In this document: positions 55,248-64,000 of the stretch, piece after piece
How the letters are laid out: each line of letters starts with the position of its first letter
Position numbering within the stretch: position 1 is the first letter of the stretch
Source: Vibrio sp. HA2012
Lineage (GTDB): Bacteria > Pseudomonadota > Gammaproteobacteria > Enterobacterales > Vibrionaceae
Direction: 5' to 3'
Assembly (NCBI RefSeq): GCF_002812955.1
Contig: NZ_PFXK01000004.1
Coordinates: forward strand, 1-64,000
DNA: 64,000 nucleotides
Made by a program: the position numbers and the translations under genes
The notes under the pieces: generated by a model
Database searches by the model: none
Told to the model about the DNA's origin: nothing
The model's input: the letters and a program-made list of their open reading frames with translations, nothing else

Positions 55248-56354
55248 ATGACTATTAAAGTACTGCAATTAGGTAAATACTACCCCCCTAATTGGGGGGG
55301 GATTGAGACTGTAACTTATAACTTGAACCATGTGTTATCGAGTAAAGACATCGAAGTTACAACTTTTGTATATGGTGATTCTAAACAAGAGGAAGTCGAT
55401 GAGTCAATAAATCGATTCAATTATATACATGTCCATAGAACACCAATTAGTCTTTCTATGTTATTTAGTATAATTAAACATGTAAATGAATATGATTATA
55501 TTATATTGCATGTACCTAACCCTTGGTCGATAATATCACTGTTGTTAGCTGGCTATAACGGAAAGATTATTATTTATTGGCATGCTGAGTCAAAAGGATA
55601 TCCAATTCTTGAATACATGGTTAATTTTTTTCAGAATAAATTACTAAAAAGAGCTGATTATATATTTGGTGCGACATCTGCTCATTATAAGAATATGCCA
55701 AATTACGATTCGTTGTCAGATAAATGCCGGAAGTTCAGTTATCCTGTAAGTCGAAAATTGTATGATGTGTCTTTGAGTGAATCAGAAAAATATTTTGATT
55801 TTAGTGACGGGATTAAATTGTTAAATATAGGTAGGTTGGTTGATTATAAAGGTCAAGTATATTTAATTGAAGCAGTTAAAAAGTTACTCATTAAAGACTA
55901 TGATATTTACTTAACTCTGGTTGGAAGTGGTCCGTTATATCAAGAATTGTGTAATCGAGTAAAAAAATATGGTCTTGAAGAAAGAGTTAAAATTAGACAA
56001 AACGTACCAATAGATGAGTTAGATATTGAACTTCAGAGCTCTCACATCTTCTGCTTTCCATCGATATCTGAACAGGAAATGTATGGAATGGCTCAGATAG
56101 AAGCGTATGCGTATGGTTTACCAGTAATTGCAACTGACATTAAGAAGTCGGGAGTTAGTGAAGTTGCTATTGCATCTGGAGCAGCTTTGATCAGTGAACC
56201 TAAAAATGTTGACGACCTAGTAGATAAAATTACTACTCTTGTCAATAGTAAATCAAAGCTCAACGAAATGAGTCGTAGTGGTAAGGTTTTTATACGTGGC
56301 TTTTCATATGAAAAGAAAAGAAACGAATTTCTTTCATTGCTTGGATTAACTTAA
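55248..56354 (+). CDS. Glycosyltransferase, GT4 family
   Basis: 368 residues. KYYPPNWGGIETVTYNL at the N-terminus and PSISEQEMYGMAQIEAYAYG at the C-terminus are GT4 landmarks; LLNIGRLVDYKGQVYLIEA starts the donor domain. A C6 run and a G8 run (55283-55288 and 55294-55301) encode the PP-NWGG motif, so a one-base slip would abolish nearly the whole protein. Confidence 0.86.
   Translation: MTIKVLQLGKYYPPNWGGIETVTYNLNHVLSSKDIEVTTFVYGDSKQEEVDESINRFNYIHVHRTPISLSMLFSIIKHVNEYDYIILHVPNPWSIISLLLAGYNGKIIIYWHAESKGYPILEYMVNFFQNKLLKRADYIFGATSAHYKNMPNYDSLSDKCRKFSYPVSRKLYDVSLSESEKYFDFSDGIKLLNIGRLVDYKGQVYLIEAVKKLLIKDYDIYLTLVGSGPLYQELCNRVKKYGLEERVKIRQNVPIDELDIELQSSHIFCFPSISEQEMYGMAQIEAYAYGLPVIATDIKKSGVSEVAIASGAALISEPKNVDDLVDKITTLVNSKSKLNEMSRSGKVFIRGFSYEKKRNEFLSLLGLT
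55294..55301 (+). repeat. G8 homopolymer near the start of a glycosyltransferase gene
   Basis: Eight G about 46 bases into the gene, preceded 5 bases earlier by six C. Confidence 0.95.
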
Positions 56355-56459
56355 ATTCTGGTAATATGTAATTGATTTACGAGTGCTTAAAACTAAACTA
56401 AAGAGCACCTGTCACTATGCAGAAAGCATAGAAAGAAAACCATACAAGGGGGTGGTGTG

Positions 56460-57395
56460 ATGGTGGGGAGATACGCTGTAATTTTTGGTGCATCGGGACA
56501 AGATGGTTTTTTTTTATCCAAGCTATTGAAGAGTAAAGGTTATTTCGTTCACGGGGTGTCTAGGGGATATAGTGAATGTGATAATTCATACGTTGATAAA
56601 TGGTCATGCTGGGATTACTGGAGTGAGACGCAACTTTGTGAGTTTATGGATTGGACAAACATAGACGAAGTCTATGTATTGGCCGGTCAATCTTCCGTAG
56701 GACGTTCATTTTATGAGCCTTCACAAACGATTTTTAGCTTTGTAATACCTTTAACTATGATCCTCGATGGAATAAGAAATAAGAACGTAAAAATACGTCT
56801 TTATAACGCTTGCTCTAGTGAGGTCTTCGGAAATACTCCTCTCGAAGGAGCAACAGAGGACTCACCAATGAATCCTGTTAGTCCTTATGGGGTGGCCAAA
56901 AAAACAACATCAGAATTAGTTAAGTTATACAGAAATGTTTACGAGCTATATTGTGTTAATGGTTATTTGTTTAATCATGAATCTAATATTAGACCAGAAA
57001 CATTCTTTAGTAAAAAGCTAGTGAATTCAGCTAGAGCTATTAAGTTAGGAATTAGTTCACATGTAGAACTAGGGTGTTTGAATAAAATCAGGGATTGGGG
57101 TTGGGCGGAAGATTATGTTGTTCCTATGCACCTGATGTTAAATCAGGAGACGCCGGAGGATTATATTATATCTTCTGGAGAAGGACATAGTTTGTTTGAA
57201 CTAGCTCAAGGAATTTTTAATTATTTTGACCTTGATCTTAGAGATTACTATGAACTGAATCTAGATTTTGTGAGGAAGGATGATATAGAAATTAGTGTTG
57301 GTAACCCTAGTAAAGCTCTTGTCAACCTTAATTGGGAAGCTAAATATAGCTTTAAAGATATAATTAAAAACTTGGTGTTAGATAATGAAGTTTAG
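56460..57395 (+). CDS. GDP-mannose 4,6-dehydratase-like protein
   Basis: 311 residues, extended SDR resembling gmd: FGASGQDGFFLSKLL, NACSSEVFGN with the Ser/Glu pair, SPYGVAKK (Y-x3-K), NHESNIRPETFFSKK and RDWGWAEDYV. It is shorter than the gmd at 53173 and clearly divergent. It may dehydrate the same or another GDP-hexose, or have drifted to a reductase such as RmD. The ATG at 56460 has AAGGGGG 7 bases before it. A 105-base gap precedes it, and a T9 run lies at 56507-56515. Confidence 0.75.
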   Translation: MVGRYAVIFGASGQDGFFLSKLLKSKGYFVHGVSRGYSECDNSYVDKWSCWDYWSETQLCEFMDWTNIDEVYVLAGQSSVGRSFYEPSQTIFSFVIPLTMILDGIRNKNVKIRLYNACSSEVFGNTPLEGATEDSPMNPVSPYGVAKKTTSELVKLYRNVYELYCVNGYLFNHESNIRPETFFSKKLVNSARAIKLGISSHVELGCLNKIRDWGWAEDYVVPMHLMLNQETPEDYIISSGEGHSLFELAQGIFNYFDLDLRDYYELNLDFVRKDDIEISVGNPSKALVNLNWEAKYSFKDIIKNLVLDNEV

Positions 57396-58161
57396 TATAG
57401 TCATCCCAACATATAATAGTGAAGAGTTTATTTCTGAAACCCTTGATTCTTTGGTCGATCAAACATATAAAAACTTCGAGGTGATAATCTCGGATGGATT
57501 GTCAACAGATAACACATTAGCGATTGTAGATTCATATTCGAATAAACTTAATATTTTTGTTCGATCCTCCCAAGATATGGGAATGTACGATGCTTTAAAT
57601 AAAGGTTTTGATTTGGCATGTGGCGATATATATTGTTATCTGAATAGTGATGATCTTTATGAAAACAACACTCTAGAAAGTGTTTGTGATTGTTTTTTGA
57701 AAAGTCCTAAGACAGAGTTTCTTTTTGGTAATATGTACATTTTTGGTAAGGACTATAAACAAAGAGTTATTTACCCACCATTAATTAGAACCTTTTTCAA
57801 AAATGTGAATTATAGCATGTTTGGTCAACCCAGTACATTTTGGAAGTCTGAGTTGTTTGTCGAAGTTGGAGGGTTTGATCCACAATTAAAAATGGCTGGA
57901 GACTATGATTTTTTTTGTAGGTGTTTAACTAGTGAAATTAGTCGATCTTCAAGTTGTTTATCTAGTTTCCGGATTCACGATAGCTCCTTAACCAGCAATT
58001 ACAGAAATATTAGTGTTCAGGAAATGCAGGGTATCCGTCATAAATATTTCAATACAAAAACTAGAAACCCTTTTTTAGTTTTCTTGTCAGATCTCTACTT
58101 CAAAGTAAGTAATTTGCATAGCATTTGTATGCGAGTGAGACGTAGTTTAAAAAATAAATGA
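57385..58161 (+). CDS. Glycosyltransferase, GT2 family
   Basis: 258 residues, GT-A fold. [19 protein letters not shown] starts the domain, [12 protein letters not shown] and NSDDLYE carry the metal- and nucleotide-binding aspartates, and [11 protein letters not shown] is the usual C-terminal motif. It overlaps the preceding gene by 11 bases and runs into manC. Confidence 0.88.
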   Translation: MKFSIVIPTYNSEEFISETLDSLVDQTYKNFEVIISDGLSTDNTLAIVDSYSNKLNIFVRSSQDMGMYDALNKGFDLACGDIYCYLNSDDLYENNTLESVCDCFLKSPKTEFLFGNMYIFGKDYKQRVIYPPLIRTFFKNVNYSMFGQPSTFWKSELFVEVGGFDPQLKMAGDYDFFCRCLTSEISRSSSCLSSFRIHDSSLTSNYRNISVQEMQGIRHKYFNTKTRNPFLVFLSDLYFKVSNLHSICMRVRRSLKNK

Positions 58162-58178
58162 TTTATGCAGGAAATATT

Positions 58179-59594
58179 ATGTTATTACCCGTTATTATGG
58201 CTGGTGGTTCAGGCAGTCGATTGTGGCCGTTTTCACGTACTCATTATCCTAAGCAGTTCTTGTCGCTTTCGGGTGATATATCAATGTTGCAGCAAACCGT
58301 CTCCAGACTCGATGGTATTGAACACCTGCCGCCTTGTGTTATTTGTAATGAAGAGCACCGCTTTTTAGTGGCAGAACAATTACGTCAATCACAAACTAGC
58401 CATAGTGGAATTATTCTTGAACCGGTTGGACGTAATACCGCTCCGGCGATTGCGCTAGCGGCCTTAAAAGCGATGTCTGAAGGCAATGATCCTATGCTGC
58501 TAGTGTTAGCCGCTGACCATTTGATTAAAGATGTTGGCGCTTTTACCCGCTCTGTTGAACTGGCGGGTGCATTTGCCAAAAATGATAAGCTTGTGACCTT
58601 TGGTATCGTGCCACTATCTCCAGAAACCGGGTATGGCTATATTCGTCGGGGTGAGGTGACGACATCTGATGATGCATCAGCTTATATTGTTGATGCCTTT
58701 GTCGAAAAACCAGATTTAGCTACGGCTCAATCTTATCTTGCTACCCAAGCTTACTATTGGAACAGTGGTATGTTCTTGTTTAAAGCTTCGCGTTATCTCG
58801 ATGAATTAGCTAAGCTTCGGCCTGATATTTTAACGGTTTGTAAAGCCTCGCTAGAGGCGGCAAAGAGAGATTTAGAATTTACTCGAGTGGATAAGCCAGT
58901 GTTTTTAAACTGTCCTGATGAGTCTATCGATTATGCAGTGATGGAAAACACCTCCGATGCTATAGTAGTTCCGATGGATGCAGGCTGGAGTGATGTCGGC
59001 TCATGGTCTTCTTTATGGGAAGTTAGCGATAAAGATGCTGACGGTAATGTACTGCTAGGTGATGTGATTGCAGATAATTCCCAAAATTGCTACATATCAG
59101 CTCCAGAGCGTTTAGTCGCGGCGGTTGGGGTGGAAGATTTAGTGATTGTTGATACTAAAGATGCACTATTGGTTGCGCATAAAGACAACGTCCAGGATGT
59201 CAAAAATGTGGTTAGTGAATTGAAATATTGCGACCGAAGTGAGTTTTTGGAGCATCGAGAGATTTATCGGCCTTGGGGTAAACATGACCACGTTGCCGAA
59301 GGTTCTCGTTATCATGTGAAAAAAGTGACAGTTAAGCCTGGTGAAAAAACTGCGATGCAAATCCATTACCATCGGGCTGAACACTGGATAGTTGTTTCTG
59401 GTACTGCAAGAGTTCATAGGGGTGAAGGCTCACAAATCGTCTCTGAAGATGAATCTATCTATATTAGAATTGGAGAGCAACACGCTATCGAAAATCCAGG
59501 GAAAATACCTTTAGTGATCATCGAAGTAAGAACTGGGGGGTATTTGGAAGAGGATGATGTTATTCGTATTGGCCAAATTGGTGAAGGTTATTAA
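58179..59594 (+). CDS. manC: Mannose-1-P guanylyltransferase / mannose-6-P isomerase ManC
   Basis: Bifunctional type II enzyme: an N-terminal GDP-mannose pyrophosphorylase domain ([26 protein letters not shown]) and a C-terminal cupin isomerase domain (about 345-471, [19 protein letters not shown]). 471 residues from the ATG at 58179, which has AGGA 6 bases upstream; an ATG at 58158 overlapping the previous stop would add seven residues. Together with manB it supplies GDP-mannose. Less AT-rich than the genes before it. Confidence 0.95.
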   Translation: MLLPVIMAGGSGSRLWPFSRTHYPKQFLSLSGDISMLQQTVSRLDGIEHLPPCVICNEEHRFLVAEQLRQSQTSHSGIILEPVGRNTAPAIALAALKAMSEGNDPMLLVLAADHLIKDVGAFTRSVELAGAFAKNDKLVTFGIVPLSPETGYGYIRRGEVTTSDDASAYIVDAFVEKPDLATAQSYLATQAYYWNSGMFLFKASRYLDELAKLRPDILTVCKASLEAAKRDLEFTRVDKPVFLNCPDESIDYAVMENTSDAIVVPMDAGWSDVGSWSSLWEVSDKDADGNVLLGDVIADNSQNCYISAPERLVAAVGVEDLVIVDTKDALLVAHKDNVQDVKNVVSELKYCDRSEFLEHREIYRPWGKHDHVAEGSRYHVKKVTVKPGEKTAMQIHYHRAEHWIVVSGTARVHRGEGSQIVSEDESIYIRIGEQHAIENPGKIPLVIIEVRTGGYLEEDDVIRIGQIGEGY

Positions 59595-59609
59595 AATATT
59601 TAAGGCGTT

Positions 59610-61046
59610 ATGATGTTACTTAATACTAATCAAGAAATTCAAACCTCCGGTATCCAGTTTGGCACCAGTGGAGCGCGTGGATTGGTTACGCAATTTACTT
59701 CGAATGTTTGTGCAGCCTTTGTGCATGCATTTATCAGCAGCATTACTGCTGATTTTGACTTCAAGCAAGTGGCGATTGCGATTGATAACCGACCAAGCAG
59801 TCTGGCGATGGCTCAGGCGTGCATTCAGGCAGTGAAAGATCGCGGATTAACGCCGATTTATTACGGTGTGATCCCAACACCCGCACTGGCGTATACTGCA
59901 ATGCAAGACAATATTCCTTGCATCATGGTTACTGGCAGCCACATTCCGTTTGATCGTAATGGTTTAAAATTCTATCGCCCCGATAGCGAAATTACTAAAG
60001 CCGATGAACTGGCTATTTTAAGTGCCGATGTTGAGTTTACGTCTGTGACCAACTTGCCCGAATTGGAAGCAGATAATAAAGCCGCACAGCAATATATTGA
60101 ACGCTATGTCAGCTTGTTTGATGCAAAAACTTTGACGGGTAAGCGTATTGGTATTTATGAGCACTCCAGTGCTGGACGCGATCTCTATCCCGATATTTTT
60201 GGTGCGCTGGGTGCGGAAGTTATCGCGATCGAGCGCAGCGATGAGTTTGTTCCGATTGATACCGAAGCGGTATCTGACGGTGATAAAGCTAAGGCTAAAA
60301 TCTGGTCACTAGAACACGATTTAGATTTCATTTTCTCAACCGATGGTGATGGTGACCGTCCACTCGTTGCGGATGAAAATGGTGAGTGGCTGCGTGGTGA
60401 TATTCTTGGACTTTTGTGTGCTAAAGCGATGGATATTGAAGCACTGGCGATTCCGGTAAGTAGTAATACCGCAATTAAAGTTTCTCCGGATTTTTCTCAT
60501 GTTTCCCTGACTAGAATTGGTTCTCCGTATGTGATTGCTGAGTTTGAGCAATTGGCGAAAACCTACCAGTCAATCGCAGGTTTTGAAGCTAATGGTGGTT
60601 TTTTGTTGGGAAGCGATGTTTTGGTTAATGGTAAGATGTTAAAATCTTTGCCGACTCGTGATGCCGTGTTACCTGCGCTGATGGTGTTGTTCGCGGGCTT
60701 ATTGGATGGGATTGCACCACTAGTGAGTGAAGTTTCTACACGCTTTACCGACAGTGATCGCGTGCAGAATTTTGCTACAGAAAAGAGTCGTGAAATTTTG
60801 GCTAAAGCTGAAGGTAAAGAAAGTCAGCTACTTGAACTATTGGGTTATGATGTTGAGGTGACTACGGTTGATACCACTGATGGCTTGCGTATGACGCTAG
60901 ACAATGGTGATATTATTCACCTAAGACCGTCAGGTAATGCCCCAGAGCTGCGTTGCTATGCGGAATCGGATTCTGTAGACAAAGCCAAACAGTTGGTGGT
61001 AACGGTATTAACGCGAATTCAGCAGTTGGAGTTATCGCTTCTCTAA
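59610..61046 (+). CDS. manB: Phosphomannomutase ManB
   Basis: Converts mannose 6-phosphate to mannose 1-phosphate for ManC. It has 478 residues of the alpha-D-phosphohexomutase superfamily. The sugar-binding FGTSGARGL is at about 18-26. The phosphoserine loop is VTGSHIPFDRNG, the metal loop STDGDGDRP and the C-terminal phosphate-binding RPSGNAPELR. The TGSH loop differs from the commoner TASHNP. ATG at 59610 or 59613. Last gene of the polysaccharide operon. Confidence 0.92.
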   Translation: MMLLNTNQEIQTSGIQFGTSGARGLVTQFTSNVCAAFVHAFISSITADFDFKQVAIAIDNRPSSLAMAQACIQAVKDRGLTPIYYGVIPTPALAYTAMQDNIPCIMVTGSHIPFDRNGLKFYRPDSEITKADELAILSADVEFTSVTNLPELEADNKAAQQYIERYVSLFDAKTLTGKRIGIYEHSSAGRDLYPDIFGALGAEVIAIERSDEFVPIDTEAVSDGDKAKAKIWSLEHDLDFIFSTDGDGDRPLVADENGEWLRGDILGLLCAKAMDIEALAIPVSSNTAIKVSPDFSHVSLTRIGSPYVIAEFEQLAKTYQSIAGFEANGGFLLGSDVLVNGKMLKSLPTRDAVLPALMVLFAGLLDGIAPLVSEVSTRFTDSDRVQNFATEKSREILAKAEGKESQLLELLGYDVEVTTVDTTDGLRMTLDNGDIIHLRPSGNAPELRCYAESDSVDKAKQLVVTVLTRIQQLELSLL

Positions 61047-61615
61047 TGTTGATGGCGAGCCCAATAGTGTGACCTATTGGGCGGCGAAAGCTGCCACTGT
61101 TACTGCCTGAAAATAAAGAAAACATCCGTACTGTCTCACTTTTTGGGGTATGTCCGGAAGGGCGAATATTTAGTTTTGTGTCTCAGGAAAATCGTCTTAG
61201 TTCCATGCTGGCAGGGTATGGCTAGCTAGTCGTTCATCAAGCTAGTGTCTGATTGGTGAGCCAGCGAATGAAATAGGGGGAAATCACTAGTGGCATTGAT
61301 CTGTATGGCAAAATCGGGAGTGTTTTTAGTTTGAACAGAATTCAAACCTCGTTGATATCAAAACAACTTAAACTGGGTAAGGAGCGCGTTGTAGAGCAGT
61401 GTAACGGCTACTGCCAGAAGTCGCTGTAGCCGAAAGAACATTCAGTTATGTTTTTTAACATCATTCAAAGTTACCGCCAAAAAATCGAAGGTCAAACATA
61501 CGTTGGCAGATATTATTCTGTTATCCATTCGCACTGTATCTTCTGTCTTGGTTGATTGGGAATGCATCTGTGATTTTGTCATATCTGCGAATAGCGCTTG
61601 CGGCGTTTTTCAAGC
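61047..61615. other. Region between manB and the insertion sequence
   Basis: No gene is recognised. Behind manB, GCCCAATAG (61059-61067) and CTATTGGGC (61074-61082) form a perfect 9-bp hairpin without a T tract, possibly the operon end. The rest has fragments with stop codons in all frames and looks decayed. Confidence 0.6.
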
Positions 61616-61639
61616 TAGTTGTCACGACTTGCTTAATTA

Positions 61640-62650
61640 TCAAGCAGCTTCTTTTTCTGGGTTCAGATGAACCTCTCCGATCGGCTCACAGTTCCTGATT
61701 TTCCCTGACCAGCGTTCTGGTTTTTTCTGGCGATGTTCCATCAACACCTTTGTCCGATGTTCCAAGATTTGCTTGTCTTTTCCACTATGGCGCTCTGATG
61801 GTGTGACAAAGTTTAAGCAACTATGTTTGTGTTCGGTGTTATACCAGACAACGAATTCAGCCACCCAAGCTCGACATACGTCTAGGCCACTAAATCCTTT
61901 CGATGGCCAATTCGGCACATATTTCAATGTGCGGAATAAGGATTCCACATACGGATTGTCATCGCTGACTCGTGGGCGACTGTAGGACGAGATAATACCC
62001 AGTTCTTCCATCTTGGGTTTGAACGTCAATGATTTCATTGGAGCGCCATTATCTGAATGCAGAACCAGAGACTGATTGAAGCATTGCTCTCGCATCAAGG
62101 TTCGTTGCAGTAACTGAGCTGCCAACTTTCCGCACTCTCGGTCATAGACGTCATACCCAACGATTTTTCGGCTATAAATATCTTCGATCATGTAGAGATA
62201 ATAATGCTGACCACAAACCCCAGACGGCATATACGTAATATCCCAAGTGAAAACCTGATTCGGCCCTGTAGCGGTGTAACTTGTTGGTCTCGATGACTTT
62301 TTCCGACTACGTTGGCGACCTCGACGACTGAGCTGACCTTCTGCTTTCAAAACCCGATAAAAGCTCGATTCCGATGCAATATATTCACCTTTATCCAGCA
62401 AGGTTGGGACGATTTGACTCGGTGGTAAACTCGCGTATTCAGGTGCGTTACTGACTTCAACAATCAACTGCCTTTCTTGCTTCGAGAGCTTGTTTACTGG
62501 CTCTGGTCGTGTCGCTATCGGCCTTTGATCTTCCTGTATTTCACCGCTCTGATACCAGCGACGGTAAGTCCGTAAATCGATCTCAGCTTCATGACAGGCA
62601 TTCTCCAATCGACAGCCATTTTGTCGAGCCTCATGGATGAGTGCAATCAA
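61640..62650 (-). CDS. IS3-family transposase OrfB (DDE integrase)
   Basis: 336 residues when counted from a TTG start at 62650. The frame is open further upstream to the frameshift site at 62713-62719, so the natural product is an OrfAB fusion. An N-terminal HTH_21-like part precedes the rve core: FTWDITYMPSG (first Asp), LVLHSDNGAPM (second Asp) and VESLFRTLKY (Glu). WYNTEHKHSCLNFVTP near the end is typical of the family. The frame is intact, so the element may be active. Confidence 0.88.
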   Translation of the reverse strand: MIALIHEARQNGCRLENACHEAEIDLRTYRRWYQSGEIQEDQRPIATRPEPVNKLSKQERQLIVEVSNAPEYASLPPSQIVPTLLDKGEYIASESSFYRVLKAEGQLSRRGRQRSRKKSSRPTSYTATGPNQVFTWDITYMPSGVCGQHYYLYMIEDIYSRKIVGYDVYDRECGKLAAQLLQRTLMREQCFNQSLVLHSDNGAPMKSLTFKPKMEELGIISSYSRPRVSDDNPYVESLFRTLKYVPNWPSKGFSGLDVCRAWVAEFVVWYNTEHKHSCLNFVTPSERHSGKDKQILEHRTKVLMEHRQKKPERWSGKIRNCEPIGEVHLNPEKEAA

Positions 62651-62673
62651 ACTTTGCCTTTCATCGGTTGAGG

Positions 62674-63174
62674 TTAATCGTCCTCGGGTTCTTCCCCGTA
62701 AAAGGCTCTGAGCTTTTTTCTCAGCACCAGAAGCGCGGTGGTTTCTGCCAGCGCTTTTTCTTTGTAACGGAGTTCTTTCTTCAACTCTTTTATTTCATGT
62801 TTGTCCGCTTTTGCCTGTTTCTTGGCTTCCGCTTCTCGTTCTTTTTGAGTCATGAAGCCGTGCATACATTCGCTGCGCCACTCTTTGATCTGCTCAGGGT
62901 AAAGCCCCTTTTCACGACAATACTGACTTAACTCATGCTCTGTCATGGAAAAGGTTTCAGCAACCACTGCTAACTTAGTTTGGGCTGACCACTGATCGTA
63001 GGAAGTATTACTATCTGGCACAACGGCTCCTGACTGTCTTAATGCGTTACGCCAATTGTACAGGGTTGCTTCACTGATGCCTTCTTCTTTTGCTACTTCC
63101 GCCACTGAACGAGAGTATGGAGGTAATAGCTTTTTCAATATTGCTTCTTTTCTTTCCTGCGGATAACGAGACAT
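62674..63174 (-). CDS. IS3-family OrfA (HTH)
   Basis: 166 residues. The N-terminal helix-turn-helix (SVAEVAKEEGISEATLYNWR) binds the terminal repeats, and a C-terminal Lys/Glu-rich coiled coil is present. The A-AAA-AAG heptamer at 62719-62713 lies near its end (codons AGA AAA AAG), giving -1 frameshifting into OrfB. Confidence 0.88.
   Translation of the reverse strand: MSRYPQERKEAILKKLLPPYSRSVAEVAKEEGISEATLYNWRNALRQSGAVVPDSNTSYDQWSAQTKLAVVAETFSMTEHELSQYCREKGLYPEQIKEWRSECMHGFMTQKEREAEAKKQAKADKHEIKELKKELRYKEKALAETTALLVLRKKLRAFYGEEPEDD
62713..62719 (-). promoter_or_regulatory. Programmed -1 ribosomal frameshift site
   Basis: The canonical slippery heptamer A AAA AAG in the OrfA frame; a one-base backward shift enters the OrfB frame exactly. 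Confidence 0.85.
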
Positions 63175-63225
63175 GACTTACTCTGTTACCGCCCCTAACT
63201 GGTTAAATTTTAACAGTGACAACTA

Positions 63226-63503
63226 TCCTGCCAGAGGGGGCTTGTTAGAAAGGTAACTATTCACTCACGATAAGCTTATCTAAATAACTGGTAGCCGCAT
63301 ACTCCTGAACCTAATCGGTGCTTTATCACTGGAAAACATTGGTGCAACAGTCACTGAGGCAGGGCAAGGGGCTTCGTAATCTTGCCCTAATATATAAATA
63401 TATTAAAATGTCAGGAATAAAACAATCTAAAATGTTTATCAGGGAACTAGCCGCTGATAAAATGCTAATGATTTAAAAAAATACAATACATTAAAAATAA
63501 TGG
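63226..63503. other. Region between the IS and wecA
   Basis: Mostly featureless and AT-rich. AGGGCAAG (63361-63368) and CTTGCCCT (63381-63388) form a perfect 8-bp hairpin that may terminate transcription from one side. Confidence 0.5.
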
Positions 63504-64000
63504 CTATTTGGTTAATTTCCTCAATATACTTGTGATGCGCCAAATATAATTCAGTGATAGTGTGTAAATAATAAAACATAGTATAAAGCTATAAAACATA
63601 ATGCTTTCACTAATATTGTATATTTCGCCTAGTATACCCAATGCTGCAAATAATGCTGCAATCAATATAATTGCTATTAGTGTTAGGTATGAGCTTAATC
63701 CTAATCTTTGAAATATATGGTGTAGATGTTCTCGATCTGGTTTAAATGGAGAATCACCACGGCGTATACGGCGAATCATAATCGCGGCCATATCCATCAG
63801 TGGTACAGCAATCAGCCATAGTGCTGTAACAGGGCGGAGGGGGGGAGTTTTACCATTTTGGCTAGAAAGTAATAAGAGCCAAATTACAGTAAAGCCGATT
63901 AGCATGCTACCGGCATCACCCATGAATACTTTATGTTTTTTGCCTAATATCCCTAAATTTAACAGGATGTAAGGAAGGGTAATGACGACCATGACCAGAC
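63504..64000 (-). CDS. wecA: WecA-type polyprenyl-phosphate GlcNAc-1-P transferase, 5' end missing
   Basis: The reading frame enters from the window edge; about 165 C-terminal residues are visible. GDAGSMLIGF and the HLHHIFQRLGLS (HIHH-type) motif are hallmarks of the MraY/WecA family, which starts undecaprenyl-linked glycan repeat units with UDP-HexNAc. At least three C-terminal membrane helices are seen. It probably initiates the polymer built by the neighbouring locus, although it is on the opposite strand. Confidence 0.88.
   Translation of the reverse strand, partial: LVMVVITLPYILLNLGILGKKHKVFMGDAGSMLIGFTVIWLLLLSSQNGKTPPLRPVTALWLIAVPLMDMAAIMIRRIRRGDSPFKPDREHLHHIFQRLGLSSYLTLIAIILIAALFAALGILGEIYNISESIMFYSFILCFIIYTLSLNYIWRITSILRKLTK

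Larger units (their letters stand above)
61616..63225 (-). mobile_element. IS3-family insertion sequence
   Basis: Two overlapping-frame transposase genes on the minus strand are bracketed by short inverted ends TAGTTGTCAC (61616-61625) and GTGACAACTA (63216-63225); the conventional TG...CA ends would be 61620-63221. No clear target-site duplication is visible. The element separates the polysaccharide operon from the wecA-type gene. Confidence 0.8.

Noticed and set aside
61455..61610. Possible remnant of an ISAs1-like transposase end before the IS
   Set aside because: The short translated stretch with a GRYYS-like motif is too weak and is interrupted by stops.
61616..63225. Target-site duplication of the IS
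   Set aside because: The bases flanking either choice of ends do not match as a direct repeat.

Overview
The window comes from a gammaproteobacterial chromosome, most likely a Vibrio or close relative. The evidence is the gene order tkt-epd-pgk-fbaA-mscS, zapA/6S RNA/5-FCL, ygfB-ubiH-ubiI, nadB/rpoE-rseABC-lepA-lepB-rnc-era-recO-pdxJ-acpS, together with protein sequences of the Vibrionaceae type. I made no species call.

Region 1 (1-30290) is conserved core genome of fairly even composition. It holds central carbon genes (transketolase cut by the window edge, epd, pgk, fbaA), the MscS channel, the divergent argO/argP pair, a YggE-like SIMPL protein, serA, rpiA, 5-FCL with 6S RNA, zapA, ygfB, two ubiquinone hydroxylases, ytfK, ygfZ, sdhE-ygfX, nadB, the sigma-E operon with its own sigma-E-type promoter, and the lepA-to-acpS string. 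Several genes carry short tandem repeats of 16-21 bp at or near their 3' ends. A CRP-site-driven, terminator-ended, highly structured non-coding locus lies at about 16800-17066.

Region 2 (30340-34270) is accessory. It has an AAA ATPase with a DUF234/nuclease-like C-terminus preceded by a perfect 18-bp inverted repeat, an orphan phage-type lysis cassette (holin, T7-lysozyme-like amidase and an unknown protein), and a divergent pair of small helix-turn-helix-type genes.

Region 3 (34390-61046) is an AT-rich polysaccharide operon of about 26 kb, all on the + strand. It is preceded by a JUMPstart/ops element (RfaH recruitment) and, just upstream, a predicted H-type pseudoknot. It encodes four modules. 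(a) A pseudaminic acid pathway (pseB, C, F, G, I) in which a formyltransferase-like gene occupies the place of the PseH acetyltransferase. (b) A glutamine-dependent amidino-forming module: a PseA/WbpG-type PP-loop enzyme, HisH, a catalytically degenerate HisF, and a second PP-loop paralogue with a destroyed loop. (c) A MurB-type enolpyruvyl reductase next to a polysaccharide pyruvyltransferase, which suggests a lactyl-ether or related decoration. (d) GDP-mannose/GDP-fucose synthesis (manC, manB, gmd, fcl and a second gmd-like gene), with several glycosyltransferases, two hexapeptide acyltransferases, a Wzx flippase and a Wzy polymerase. Three genes carry G8 tracts that could be phase-variable.

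Region 4 (61047-64000) contains an IS3-family element with an A-AAA-AAG frameshift site and a partial wecA-type initiating transferase on the minus strand that leaves the window. The strongest candidates for undescribed biology are the MurB-like/pyruvyltransferase pair, the amidino module with its two pseudoenzymes, and the structured RNA near 16900.
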